In this document: in pieces, positions 24,665 through 33,026 of the stretch
Layout of the letters: every line of letters starts with the position of its first letter
Position numbering within the stretch: position 1 is the stretch's first letter
Assembly (NCBI RefSeq): GCF_029946185.1
Contig: NZ_JAQSEA010000118.1
Coordinates: forward strand, 1 to 48,588
DNA: 48,588 nt
Reading direction: 5' to 3'
DNA from: Prosthecobacter sp.
Lineage (GTDB): Bacteria > Verrucomicrobiota > Verrucomicrobiia > Verrucomicrobiales > Verrucomicrobiaceae
Made by a program: the position numbers and the translations under genes
The notes under the pieces: model-generated
What the model saw: the letters and a program-made list of their open reading frames with translations, nothing else
Told to the model about the DNA's origin: nothing
The model's database searches: none

Positions 24665-25234
24665 TTATACCAAGACCTTTCGTTCTTCCTCCGCGCTCAA
24701 TGGCTTCCATTTCCCCGCCTCTAAACCCAGTTCCGCCAGTTTGAGGCTGCCGACGCTGACGCGAATGAGGCGGAGGGTGGGGAAGCCGACGGCGGCGGTC
24801 ATGCGGCGGACCTGGCGGTTTTTTCCTTCGGTGAGGGTGAGCTCGAGCCAGGAGGTGGGGATGTTTTTGCGAACGCGGATGGGGGGATCTCGCGGTGGAT
24901 GGGCGGGCTCGGGGTCGAGACGCTGGGCTTTGCAGGGCAGGGAGTGGAAATCCTTCAAGTCCATGCCGGAGCGGAGTTTGCGCAGGGCTTCGTCGGAGAT
25001 CTGGCCGTCCACCTGGGCGTGATAGGTGCGCGGGTGGGCGTGGCGGGGATTGAGGAGGCGGTCGTTCCAGCGGGCTTCGTCGCTGAGAAGCAGGAGGCCT
25101 TCGGAGTCGCGGTCGAGACGGCCTATGGCATAGACGTTTGGTGGGAAACCGAATTCGGCGAGGGTGCGGTGGGAGGGGTGCTCCTGGGTGAACTGGGAGA
25201 GGACGTCGAAGGGTTTATAAAAGGCGAGGAGCAT
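24665..25234 (-). CDS. rRNA pseudouridine synthase, RluE-like (RsuA family)
   Basis: A 189-residue enzyme made of the catalytic domain only, without the N-terminal S4 domain of longer RsuA/RluB proteins; that architecture is typical of RluE. The catalytic aspartate is in GRLDRDSEGLLLLS (Asp41). FYKPFDVLSQF at the start and LTLTEGKNRQVRRM in the C-terminal half are further family motifs. The family isomerises a uridine in 23S rRNA (U2457 in E. coli for RluE). The gene begins 9 bases before the end of the preceding zinc-ribbon gene's intergenic gap and is almost certainly co-transcribed with it. Confidence 0.9.
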   Translation of the reverse strand: MLLAFYKPFDVLSQFTQEHPSHRTLAEFGFPPNVYAIGRLDRDSEGLLLLSDEARWNDRLLNPRHAHPRTYHAQVDGQISDEALRKLRSGMDLKDFHSLPCKAQRLDPEPAHPPRDPPIRVRKNIPTSWLELTLTEGKNRQVRRMTAAVGFPTLRLIRVSVGSLKLAELGLEAGKWKPLSAEEERKVLV

Positions 25235-25242
25235 GCGTGCAG

Positions 25243-25785
25243 TTATTTTTCGGCAAGTGCCGCGAGCTTCTGCACCAATGCAGCACGGCGTGTCTCGTAG
25301 CTGCTTACCTCGCCAATTTTGGTGCTGCTTGAGACGGCTTTGGAAATGATGGAGACGAGGGCAATGATGCCGATGAGGGCGAAGCCACCCCCAAAGAGCT
25401 GGAAGATGAATGGAGCGCCCATGCGAGAAGAGCTGATGGCAAAAAAGAGGCCGAAGGACGTGAACAAGAGCATCATGATCATGCCAATCAACCCACCCGC
25501 GACTTTGGCTCCGGCTGGCAGTTGTTTGGCCTGGGTGGCGGCGACCTCAGGCGCATTCTCGCGGTCAAGGCGCTCGATCTCATTCTGCAGGGTGATGACT
25601 TCCAGGCTCTCGGCCATCTTGCCGGTGTTTTGGGCGATTTTGGCGACTTCCTCGGTGAAGATGGAAGTGTCGGTGCGCTTCACCTCCAGGCTGCTGTGGC
25701 AGAACTGGCAGGTGACGAAGCGCGTGCTGCCAGAGACTTGCAGCGGGGCGCCGCAGTGGTTGCAACGGACGGAGAGCGTTTCCAT
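25243..25785 (-). CDS. Zinc-ribbon membrane protein, function unknown
   Basis: A 180-residue protein that I do not recognise by name. Residues 8-29 form a zinc ribbon with CNHC (Cys8, Cys11) and CQFC (Cys26, Cys29). A helical, coiled-coil-prone stretch follows (residues 45-75), then two membrane helices (VAGGLIGMIMMLLFTSFGLFFAI and FQLFGGGFALIGIIALVSII) and a charged C-terminal tail. Zinc ribbon plus membrane anchor suggests a scaffold or sensor. It is tightly packed between the acyltransferase and pseudouridine synthase genes (gaps of 9 and 8 bases), so it belongs to that transcript. Confidence 0.75.
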   Translation of the reverse strand: METLSVRCNHCGAPLQVSGSTRFVTCQFCHSSLEVKRTDTSIFTEEVAKIAQNTGKMAESLEVITLQNEIERLDRENAPEVAATQAKQLPAGAKVAGGLIGMIMMLLFTSFGLFFAISSSRMGAPFIFQLFGGGFALIGIIALVSIISKAVSSSTKIGEVSSYETRRAALVQKLAALAEK

Positions 25786-25794
25786 GCCGCGAGG

Positions 25795-26454
25795 CTAGCG
25801 GGCGCTTTGCAGATTTTCAAGGGTGGTTCCAAAACGCATCACATCTTCTAATGCGAGGCGCTTCTGCTCAAACTCCTCTTCGGTCAGGCGGCGTGGGATG
25901 TGATGGGGTTTGTCGAAGACGAGGGTGACTTTGGAAAAGGGCAGTGGCAGGAGGAATTCATCCCAAGTCTTGAACTGGATGGCGTGGCTGTAGTGCATGT
26001 GCACGGGTATGATGGGCACGCCGGTGAGCTGGGCGAGCTTCACAATGCCCGGCTGCACGCGATGGAGCGGGCCTCGCGGGCCATCGGGGGTGATGCCGAT
26101 CTCGTAGCCTTCACGTGCCTTAGCAGCGAGGGCGATGAGGGCGCTCATGCCTTTCTCGGGCCTGGAGCTAGAGCCACGTTCGGCTTCGATGCCGAAGGTT
26201 TCACACACATCGGCGATGATCTGGCCATCGCCGCTGGGGCTGGTCAGAATGGTGCCGGGGACATTGGCGAACCATTCATGGTGCAGCCAGGGGATGAGGA
26301 ACATGCGGTTGTGCCAGAAGGACCAGATCCAGCCTTTGCGTGTGGCATCAAACACACCTGCGTCATCGCGCACCTCCCAGCGCAAAGTTGTGCCGATGCC
26401 GCGCATGATCCATGCGATGATTTTGCCGGCGGATTTGATGCGGATTTTGGCCAT
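25795..26454 (-). CDS. Lysophospholipid acyltransferase-like protein (DUF374)
   Basis: A 219-residue protein of the DUF374/lysophospholipid acyltransferase group. WSFWHNRMFLIPWL holds the family histidine near the membrane side. SPSGDGQIIADVCETFGIEAERGSSSRPE and GYEIGITPDGPRGPLHRVQPGIVKLAQLTGVPIIPV are the characteristic blocks, with the PDGPRGP motif replacing the FPEG of PlsC. Such enzymes acylate lipids, including lipid A-like precursors. The start at MAKIRIKSAGKI is chosen; a longer reading frame would overlap the end of the SpoIIE gene. It follows that gene by 34 bases. The acceptor is unknown. Confidence 0.86.
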   Translation of the reverse strand: MAKIRIKSAGKIIAWIMRGIGTTLRWEVRDDAGVFDATRKGWIWSFWHNRMFLIPWLHHEWFANVPGTILTSPSGDGQIIADVCETFGIEAERGSSSRPEKGMSALIALAAKAREGYEIGITPDGPRGPLHRVQPGIVKLAQLTGVPIIPVHMHYSHAIQFKTWDEFLLPLPFSKVTLVFDKPHHIPRRLTEEEFEQKRLALEDVMRFGTTLENLQSAR

Positions 26455-26488
26455 GAGGGGCGCATCCTTGTCACGAAATGCCTGCGCA

Positions 26489-28174
26489 TCAACCCGGCGA
26501 TGCAGCCGGCAGCGACTTGACCAGTTCAATCACCGACCGGCCTTCCTCGCGGCGGAAATCGACATGGTCGAAAATTTGGCTGATGACATGGAGGCCGAGA
26601 CCGCCGATGCGACAGTCGATCGAGGGGGGCACCACGAGCTTCTGAAAGTCCTCGTTGGTGATCCCGGCGCCGTAATGTTCGATGAGGATGCGAACGGAGT
26701 CAGGGGCAGATGCCAGGCGGCAGGTGGCGGTGCGTTCGGTGCTGGTGGAGCAGTAGGCGTATTTGCAGATGTTGCTCATCACTTCGTCACAGCCCAGCAC
26801 GAGGAGGCCGGTGAATTCATCGTTCAGGCCATGATAGGCGGACCAAGTCTCGATGAACTCACGCACAAGGCGCAGGGTGTCGGGATGGCAGGAGAGGGCG
26901 ATTTCCTCGGGTGCTGGTGGGGAGTGATCCGTGATCGTGAGCACGGTAGCGTCGTCCTGATAGCTCGAATCGTCGGCGAAGGTGTGCCATTGTTCGACGA
27001 GGTGTTTCAAGAAGCCATCGCCGTCGTTGGTGTGCTGCATGGCGGCGGCGAAGGCGGCGTCTTCAAAGTATTCCCCCGTGCTGTTCTGCACTTCGAGAAT
27101 GCCATCGGTGTAGAGCATCCATTGGCGGCCGGTGCTGAAGGGAAGAGCCATCTCCGCATAGCGTGCGGCGCAGGTGATGCCGAGCGGCGCATTTCCTGGT
27201 GCAGCGACTTCCCTCCACGCTTTGCCGTCGAAGACTTGTGCACCCGGAAGGCCGGCGCAGCAGAGCCAAACGCGTCTTGTCTTTGGGCACACGAGCATGG
27301 CGTTGATGGCGATGAAGCGTCCTGCCTTCATCACGCCGCAAAGGCGTTTGTTCAATGTCGTCATCCACTCGGCGAGGTTCATCGAGACGCACAGATGCGC
27401 GGTGGAGGCGATGAGGGTGGTGCCGCGTGCCATGTCCAGTGCGGCAGGCAGGCCCTTGCCGCAGACATCGCCGACACCGATGAGAATTTTACCATCATCG
27501 ATTTGGTGCCAGAAATAAAAGTCGCCGCCGACTTCGCTGGCGGGTTCGTAGAAGGTTTCGACGACCACGTCTCCAAGACGTACCTGAGGCGCGGGCAGGA
27601 AGGAGTTCTGGATCTCTGTGGCGAGCGAGAGCTGCTGCCGATTTTCGGCTTCTAGAATCGCCTTTTTTTGTGATTCTAGCCGCATCAGGGTCACGGCGAT
27701 GAGGCTGCCAAAAGTTTCAAACATTTCCACGTCCTGCGCGGTGAAGGATGAGCCGTTGTTTGGATTGATGGCCTGCATTACCCCCAGGCAGTGGTCGCCA
27801 TCCAGCAGGGGAATGGTGACCATCGCATGGGTGATGAGTTCGGACTGGTCGGAGGCAGGTCTGAAGTGGCGTGGGTCGTTGAGGGCGTCTTCAATGTTGA
27901 CGGTCGTTTTGGTCGCATAGACATCACCGGCGATGCCTTTGCCTTTGGGGATACGAACCTCCAACGCATTGATATGGTCGAGCGTGGAGCGAATGAGGAG
28001 GTCCTCGCTGGGGCCGTCTGGCAGGAGGATGGAGCATACTTCGCAGTCCATGACCTCACGCGAACGCTGCAGGATGTGATCGACCAGTTCGACCAGATTG
28101 TGCGTGCTGCTCAGGCGACGGGCCACATCAAGCAGAACGCTTTGGCGGGAGGCGATGGGCTGTGGATTACTCAC
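26489..28174 (-). CDS. GAF-SpoIIE phosphatase-HATPase fusion regulator
   Basis: A 561-residue cytoplasmic signalling protein with three parts. Residues about 20-165 are a GAF sensor. Residues about 195-415 are a SpoIIE/PP2C phosphatase with metal aspartates Asp218 (VGGDFY), Asp236 (GDVCGKG), Asp357 (YTDG) and the DD pair at 407-408. Residues about 430-555 are an anti-sigma kinase-like HATPase with Glu464/Asn468 in the N box and GGLGLH at 524-529. In the G1 box the expected Asp is His500 (EHYGAG), so ATP binding may be impaired. The neighbouring STAS gene, 46 bases upstream in the same transcript, is the likely substrate. This is the RsbU/RsbW partner-switch arrangement in one chain. Confidence 0.9.
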   Translation of the reverse strand: MSNPQPIASRQSVLLDVARRLSSTHNLVELVDHILQRSREVMDCEVCSILLPDGPSEDLLIRSTLDHINALEVRIPKGKGIAGDVYATKTTVNIEDALNDPRHFRPASDQSELITHAMVTIPLLDGDHCLGVMQAINPNNGSSFTAQDVEMFETFGSLIAVTLMRLESQKKAILEAENRQQLSLATEIQNSFLPAPQVRLGDVVVETFYEPASEVGGDFYFWHQIDDGKILIGVGDVCGKGLPAALDMARGTTLIASTAHLCVSMNLAEWMTTLNKRLCGVMKAGRFIAINAMLVCPKTRRVWLCCAGLPGAQVFDGKAWREVAAPGNAPLGITCAARYAEMALPFSTGRQWMLYTDGILEVQNSTGEYFEDAAFAAAMQHTNDGDGFLKHLVEQWHTFADDSSYQDDATVLTITDHSPPAPEEIALSCHPDTLRLVREFIETWSAYHGLNDEFTGLLVLGCDEVMSNICKYAYCSTSTERTATCRLASAPDSVRILIEHYGAGITNEDFQKLVVPPSIDCRIGGLGLHVISQIFDHVDFRREEGRSVIELVKSLPAASPG

Positions 28175-28220
28175 GGCGTTTGGCGAGTTCGCGGATGAGG
28201 CTTGAGGATAGCGGGAAGGA

Positions 28221-28571
28221 CTAACGTTTACTGGTCAGATCGGCGGCGTTCAAGGCATCCTCAACGGTGGGCAGATGGGTGATGAAGTCGCCGAGGCGAA
28301 CGATTTTGAACGAGGCATCCACACGGCCCTGAATGCCAGCCAGCGCAAATTCTGTGCCTGCGCCACTCGCGTGTTGAAAGTATTCCACCACCACGGCCCA
28401 GACGGGGGTGTTGACGAAGGTCACCTTGGTGAAGTCGATGATGAGGCGTTTGACCCCGGCCTTCATTTGCTCGCGCACGACTTTTTGGAATTCGGGTACG
28501 GTCGCCAGATCGGCATCGCCCTCGAGTTCGATGACGACGGCGTTGGGGTGGGTGCGAACGGTAGGTTTCAT
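28221..28571 (-). CDS. STAS-domain anti-sigma factor antagonist
   Basis: A 116-residue protein that is a lone STAS domain, the SpoIIAA/RsbV type. It probably binds the HATPase part of the next gene product and is controlled by phosphorylation. The phosphorylation loop, normally F-x-D-S-S/T-G, reads FVNTPVW here: Asn54 replaces Asp, Thr55 keeps a hydroxyl at the acceptor position, and the following glycine is lost. It precedes the SpoIIE gene and lies 15 bases after xylulokinase in the same direction. No sigma factor gene is beside it. Confidence 0.9.
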   Translation of the reverse strand: MKPTVRTHPNAVVIELEGDADLATVPEFQKVVREQMKAGVKRLIIDFTKVTFVNTPVWAVVVEYFQHASGAGTEFALAGIQGRVDASFKIVRLGDFITHLPTVEDALNAADLTSKR

Positions 28572-28586
28572 GAAGATGTCGGGCGG

Positions 28587-30089
28587 TCAGAGCCAGCCGG
28601 TTTGATTGAGGCGGCCGGTGAGTTCCATCTGGCGTTCCAGTTGTGCGGCATACAGCGCGGCATTTTCCGCATTGGGTTTGCAGCGGGTGGATTCGTCGAG
28701 GGTGACGAGCTTCGCGCAGAGCTGCTCGTAGCTGATGCGTTCCGTTCCGCTCTGATTGGCGTGGGCATAGGCGGCCTGGATGGCTCCGCCGAGGGCGGCA
28801 CCTTCGCTGGTGCTGAGCGTGACGACTTCGGCATTGAAGCAGTCTGCTGCGATCTGACGCCAGACGCCGCTTTTGCTGCCGCCGCCGGTGAGGCGGATTT
28901 CGGTGGGGTTCATGCCGAGATCACGGAAGCGTTTCAAACCGTAGGCGAGGCCAAGTGTGGCACCTTCCACGGCAGCGCGGGCTAGGTTGGCCGGGGCCAT
29001 GTTGGTCGGGCGGAGGCCATGGATGACACCAGAGCCATTCGGCAGATTCGGGGTGCGTTCGCCATTGAGGTAGGGCAGGAACATCACGCCATCCGCACCG
29101 ACGGGGGCGGAATTCACGGCGTCTTCGAGCTGTCGGAGATCCCAGCCGAACATCTCGCGGACCTGTTCGGTGACGACGGTGACGTTCATGGTGCAGACGA
29201 GTGGGAGCCATTGATCCGTGCTGTCGCAGAAAGCGGCCACTTCGCCCTGGCCATCGACCACGGGGGATCCGGCCACGCCATAGAGTGTGCCGCTGGTGCC
29301 AAAGCTGGCGGTGACGACGCCGGGCTTGATGTTGCCGGTGCCGATGGCGCCCATCATGTTATCACCGCCGCCGGCGCTGATGATGACGTCGAGGTTCAGG
29401 CCCCATTTCACGGCGAGATCTTTGCGGATGGTGCCGTGCACGGATTTGGAAGAGCCGAGGGGGGGCAGCATGGCGCGAACGCTGGGATCAATGTAATCAC
29501 AGATTTCATAGGCCCACTGGCGGGTGTTCACATTGAGGATGCCCATGCCGGAGGCATCGCCATATTCCATGCGCTTCACGCCGCTGAGCCAGAAGTTGAT
29601 GTAGTCGTGTGGCAGCAGGATGGTTTTTGTCTTGGCGAAATTTTCGGGCTCGTTTTGCTTCAGCCAGAGGAGCTTTGGAATGGTGTAGCCGGGCAGCATG
29701 GCATTGCCAGCGATGGCGATGACGCCGGGCTGGCCGCCGAAATGATGGGCGATCTCTGCGCACTGCGCCTGAGTGGAGGTGTCGCACCAGAGTTTCGCGT
29801 GGCGGACGGGCTTGTCGTCTGCGCCGAGAGCCACGAGGCCGTGCTGCTGGCCGCTGACGCCGATGCCGGCGATTTTGGCCTTGTCCTTGCCGATTTGCTC
29901 AAGGCACTGCTGCACGGAGGCATCCACTGCATCGAGCCATGATTGTGGATCTTGTTCGAGGTGACCTGGCGGCAGTCCTGCGATCAATTCATAGGAGCTG
30001 TGGCCGGTGGCGACGATTTTGCCTGAGTCGAGGTCGAGGACGATGGCCTTGGTGCTCTGCGTGCCGCTGTCGATGCCGAGGAAATACAT
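28587..30089 (-). CDS. xylB: Xylulokinase
   Basis: A 500-residue FGGY-family sugar kinase that phosphorylates D-xylulose to xylulose 5-phosphate for the pentose phosphate pathway. It shows the N-terminal phosphate loop DSGTQSTKAIVLD, the xylulokinase-like GQQHGLVALG and DYINFWLSG stretches, TASFGTSGTLYGVA in the middle, and the second nucleotide motif LTGGGSKSGVWRQI. Length is normal. It is transcribed away from the partner xylA, which is about 12 kb further on the plus strand (42409). It lies 15 bases before the STAS gene and is likely transcribed with it. Xylulose is the expected substrate, though other FGGY sugars cannot be excluded. Confidence 0.92.
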   Translation of the reverse strand: MYFLGIDSGTQSTKAIVLDLDSGKIVATGHSSYELIAGLPPGHLEQDPQSWLDAVDASVQQCLEQIGKDKAKIAGIGVSGQQHGLVALGADDKPVRHAKLWCDTSTQAQCAEIAHHFGGQPGVIAIAGNAMLPGYTIPKLLWLKQNEPENFAKTKTILLPHDYINFWLSGVKRMEYGDASGMGILNVNTRQWAYEICDYIDPSVRAMLPPLGSSKSVHGTIRKDLAVKWGLNLDVIISAGGGDNMMGAIGTGNIKPGVVTASFGTSGTLYGVAGSPVVDGQGEVAAFCDSTDQWLPLVCTMNVTVVTEQVREMFGWDLRQLEDAVNSAPVGADGVMFLPYLNGERTPNLPNGSGVIHGLRPTNMAPANLARAAVEGATLGLAYGLKRFRDLGMNPTEIRLTGGGSKSGVWRQIAADCFNAEVVTLSTSEGAALGGAIQAAYAHANQSGTERISYEQLCAKLVTLDESTRCKPNAENAALYAAQLERQMELTGRLNQTGWL

Positions 30090-30178
30090 GAATGGAGGAG
30101 GGAGGTTGGGGACGGCGAAAGGTTTACGTTGGGGAGGGAGGGGAGGTCAAGAAATCAAGATGTCCAGAATCGGCCATT

Positions 30179-30631
30179 TTAAGCTGAATCAGTCAGCGTC
30201 TTGGTTTCTGACAGCGCATAGAGCCTCATGACGGAATCCTTGGTCAGCAGAATGATAGTGAAGATACCGAGCAGAATGCCGAACGGAAAATGCAGGCAGT
30301 TCAGGCCGGCAATGACGATGGAAAATGTGCGGTTGGTACGGCGATGAATGAACCGACCGGACATCAAGGTGAGAACAGCGCCCGCCACAATCAGGACGCC
30401 GAAGATGAGATAGAACCACTGGAAGAGGTGGAAAAACTCGGCCGGGTTGAAGGGCGGCGGCTCTTTGGCCTTTTCCCATAGCTTTGGATTGTCAAAGACC
30501 ATGCGCATGATGCCATAGTGCAAAACCAAAAAGCCGAGTGCGAGAAGAGAAAGGCCGGAGACGACGTAATGACAAATCGCGAGGGTGCGCAGATTCTCAG
30601 CGTCCTTGTTGGGAATGGGTGGTGGTTGCAT
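30179..30631 (-). CDS. Small membrane protein, function unknown
   Basis: A 150-residue protein with three clear hydrophobic segments and probably a fourth: ICHYVVSGLSLLALGFLVLHYGIM, FFHLFQWFYLIFGVLIVAGAVLTLM and SIVIAGLNCLHFPFGILLGIFTIILL. The N-terminus is proline-rich (MQPPPIPNKDAEN) and cytoplasmic-looking. I do not recognise a family beyond a general resemblance to small uncharacterised membrane proteins. It follows the UbiB-type gene by 27 bases and is 89 bases before xylB, within the same minus-strand run. Confidence 0.7.
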   Translation of the reverse strand: MQPPPIPNKDAENLRTLAICHYVVSGLSLLALGFLVLHYGIMRMVFDNPKLWEKAKEPPPFNPAEFFHLFQWFYLIFGVLIVAGAVLTLMSGRFIHRRTNRTFSIVIAGLNCLHFPFGILLGIFTIILLTKDSVMRLYALSETKTLTDSA

Positions 30632-30658
30632 GGGAGACGTGATTGACGCTGACAGGGC

Positions 30659-32326
30659 TCAATCCTTCGACTGGATATTCCCGGATTTGCGGATGGCGCG
30701 CATGAGCCGCCAGCCGAAGAAGAGTGAGACTGCATAGCCGAGAGCGCCGAAAATGGACACGTCGTAGAACAAGGGTGCGGCCTGGCGGCTCCAGAGCTCA
30801 CTGGAGCCGAGAAAGATCGCGGCGGTGAGGATGCCGAGGACGAGGCGGTTGACGATGGGATCGAGGTGGCGGTGGTCGATGTGAACCGTGAATGAGCCGT
30901 CGCGGAAACGGGCGAGCAAGTCGGTGAGATCTCGCGGCAGCGCGGTGAGCAGACGATTCCAGACGCGGAAAGAGCGACGGGCGCGTTTGGCGATGCGGCC
31001 TGGCGAGAACCGGCGGAGCATCAGACGTGTGCAGTAGGGCTGCATCAGCGCGGCCAGGCTTATATCCGGACTGAAGCGGCGCGAGGTGCCTTCCAGCACG
31101 ATGAGGGTCTTTAGCAGCATGGCGAGCGCCGGGGGCAGCACGATGTGATGACTGCGGATGATCTCGACGAGGCTGCTCAAGGCTGCGCCGACGTGGATGT
31201 CATTGAGCGGGTGGCCGGTATAATCCGCCATGAACTCCTGCAAGTCTGCCCGCAGCTTGTCACGTGAGCAATCCGCTGGCACGGAGCCGAGGCGGAGGAC
31301 CTGCTCGGCCACGAGTTCGGAGTCGTTTTCCACGACGCCGAAGAGCAGTGCCTCGACTTCATCGCGCAGATCTTCATCGATGCGGCCGACCATACCACAG
31401 TCTATGACGCCCACGATGTTGCCGGGCAGCAGGAAGAGGTTTCCGGGATGGGGGTCGGCGTGGTAGAAGCCGTCGCGGAAGACCATTTCGAGATACATGT
31501 TGGCTCCCCGTTTGGCGAACTCGCCGAGATCCACACCGGACTGTTGCAGCGCCTCGATGTCGGAACCGATGAGGCCGTTCATGCGCTGCATGGTGACGAC
31601 TTGATGCGAGCAGAGTTCGCTGAAGAGTTCCGGGATGCAGACGGTCGGGTCGTCGGCGAAGTTGCGGGCAAACTCCTCCTGATTCTGCCTTTCGTAGGTC
31701 AGGTCGAGCTCGCGCAGCAGGGTGCGGCGGAACTGGCGTACAACAGCCAGCGGCTGGTAGGAACGCAGGGCGGGCGAATGCTGTTCCAGCAGTTCGGCGA
31801 GCGCCTGTACGATCTCGACGTCCGTGGCGGCTTGTTCGGCCACGCCAGCACGGCGTACTTTGACGACGACGCTATGACCCGTGTGGAGCCGGGCGGCATG
31901 GACTTGGGCGACGGATGCGGCGGCGAGAGGCGTGTCATCGAAGGAGGCAAAGAGCTGCTCAATGGGCTGGCCGAGTTCGGCTTCAATCGTCGCACGGGCG
32001 ATGGCGGAGGGGTCGGGTGGGACATTGGCCTGCAGCTGGGAGAGCTCCTCGGTCAATTCAGGGCCGAGCATATCGGCACGGGTGCTGAGCATCTGGCCGA
32101 GCTTGATGAAGGTGGTGCCTAATTCTGTGAGCGCCATGCGCACACGCGCAGCCTGCGTCACGCCGGCGGTGAGGGACTGGCCATCGGAGCTCTTGAGGCG
32201 GTCCTGCAGCCAGGCGTATTTGAAGCCGCCGAACAAATCCGCCAGACCGTACTTGCCGAGTACGGCGGCGATTTCTGCGATGCGCTTGGCATAACGTTCG
32301 AGGCGGGCCAGGGCTTCAATCTTCAT
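30659..32326 (-). CDS. ABC1/UbiB-family atypical kinase
   Basis: A 555-residue protein of the ABC1/ADCK/UbiB family, whose members support ubiquinone or other isoprenoid lipid metabolism. Family features: the extension motif FIKLGQMLSTRADMLG, the alanine-rich AAASVAQVHAARL loop that replaces a Gly-rich loop, the VVVKVRRAG lysine, and HADPHPGNLFLLPGNIVGVIDCGMVGRID with catalytic and metal aspartates. The C-terminus ends with two membrane helices (LVLGILTAAIFLGSSELW and VSIFGALGYAVSLFFGW), as in UbiB. ATG 32326 is used; a TTG three codons upstream is possible. It is the first gene of the minus-strand run. No quinone-biosynthesis gene is next to it, so the symbol ubiB is not assigned. Confidence 0.92.
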   Translation of the reverse strand: MKIEALARLERYAKRIAEIAAVLGKYGLADLFGGFKYAWLQDRLKSSDGQSLTAGVTQAARVRMALTELGTTFIKLGQMLSTRADMLGPELTEELSQLQANVPPDPSAIARATIEAELGQPIEQLFASFDDTPLAAASVAQVHAARLHTGHSVVVKVRRAGVAEQAATDVEIVQALAELLEQHSPALRSYQPLAVVRQFRRTLLRELDLTYERQNQEEFARNFADDPTVCIPELFSELCSHQVVTMQRMNGLIGSDIEALQQSGVDLGEFAKRGANMYLEMVFRDGFYHADPHPGNLFLLPGNIVGVIDCGMVGRIDEDLRDEVEALLFGVVENDSELVAEQVLRLGSVPADCSRDKLRADLQEFMADYTGHPLNDIHVGAALSSLVEIIRSHHIVLPPALAMLLKTLIVLEGTSRRFSPDISLAALMQPYCTRLMLRRFSPGRIAKRARRSFRVWNRLLTALPRDLTDLLARFRDGSFTVHIDHRHLDPIVNRLVLGILTAAIFLGSSELWSRQAAPLFYDVSIFGALGYAVSLFFGWRLMRAIRKSGNIQSKD

Positions 32327-32416
32327 TTGAGGCAACCTTCACAGGAAAGAGGTGCCTGACAATGCGGAATGCTCACTCTCGGCTGGCAGTTTCGACAGGT
32401 TTAGGTATGCATTGGC

Positions 32417-32998
32417 ATGAGCACTCCTAAAATCCTTGCCTTTGCGGGCAGCACCCGTTCCGCGTCCTACAACAAGCAGCTTGTGAGTATTGCCGCTGAT
32501 GCCGCACGTGCCGCCGGAGCTGAAGTCACGCTGCTGGATCTGCGTGATTACCCGCTGCCCTTGTATGACGGGGATTTGGAAGACGAGCAGGGGCTGCCTG
32601 AGAATGCCAAGAAACTGAAGGCGATCTTTCGCGAGCACGATGCGCTGCTGATTGCCTCACCGGAGTACAACAGTTCCATCACCGGTGTGCTGAAGAACAC
32701 GCTCGACTGGGTTTCTCGTGGCGAAACGGACGATGAGCCGGCGCTGGCTGCCTACCGTGGCAAGACGGCTGCTTTGATCAGTGCTTCCCCGGGAGCTCTT
32801 GGCGGACTGCGGGGACTTGTGCATCTGCGTGCCATTTTGGGCAACATAGGCATCATTGTTCTGCCAGACCAAGTGGCGGTGTCGAAGGCCTATGAAGCCT
32901 TTGATGAGAAGGGTGGACTCAAGGATGAACGCACTGCCAAGCAGGTGACGCGGGTGGCGCAGGGACTGGTCGATTTCTTGAAGAAGCACCTGGGCTGA
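32417..32998 (+). CDS. NADPH-dependent FMN reductase
   Basis: A 193-residue flavodoxin-like protein of the NADPH-dependent FMN reductase/quinone reductase family. The FMN phosphate loop is in FAGSTRSASYNKQL (residues 9-22), and the flavin-side motif is SPEYNSSITGVLKNTLDWVSR. It reduces FMN, quinones or similar acceptors in the cytoplasm. It starts 90 bases from the divergent UbiB-type gene and converges on the first FHA gene, 28 bases away. No partner monooxygenase is adjacent, so its physiological substrate is unclear. Confidence 0.9.
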   Translation: MSTPKILAFAGSTRSASYNKQLVSIAADAARAAGAEVTLLDLRDYPLPLYDGDLEDEQGLPENAKKLKAIFREHDALLIASPEYNSSITGVLKNTLDWVSRGETDDEPALAAYRGKTAALISASPGALGGLRGLVHLRAILGNIGIIVLPDQVAVSKAYEAFDEKGGLKDERTAKQVTRVAQGLVDFLKKHLG

Positions 32999-33026
32999 AC
33001 AGGCGCTCGCCTCACGGACGATGACC

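Noticed and set aside
23331-25022. 563-codon open frame antisense to lysC and the pseudouridine synthase
   Set aside because: It is the complement of two confidently assigned genes and consists of Gly/Asp/Ala/His-rich shadow sequence.
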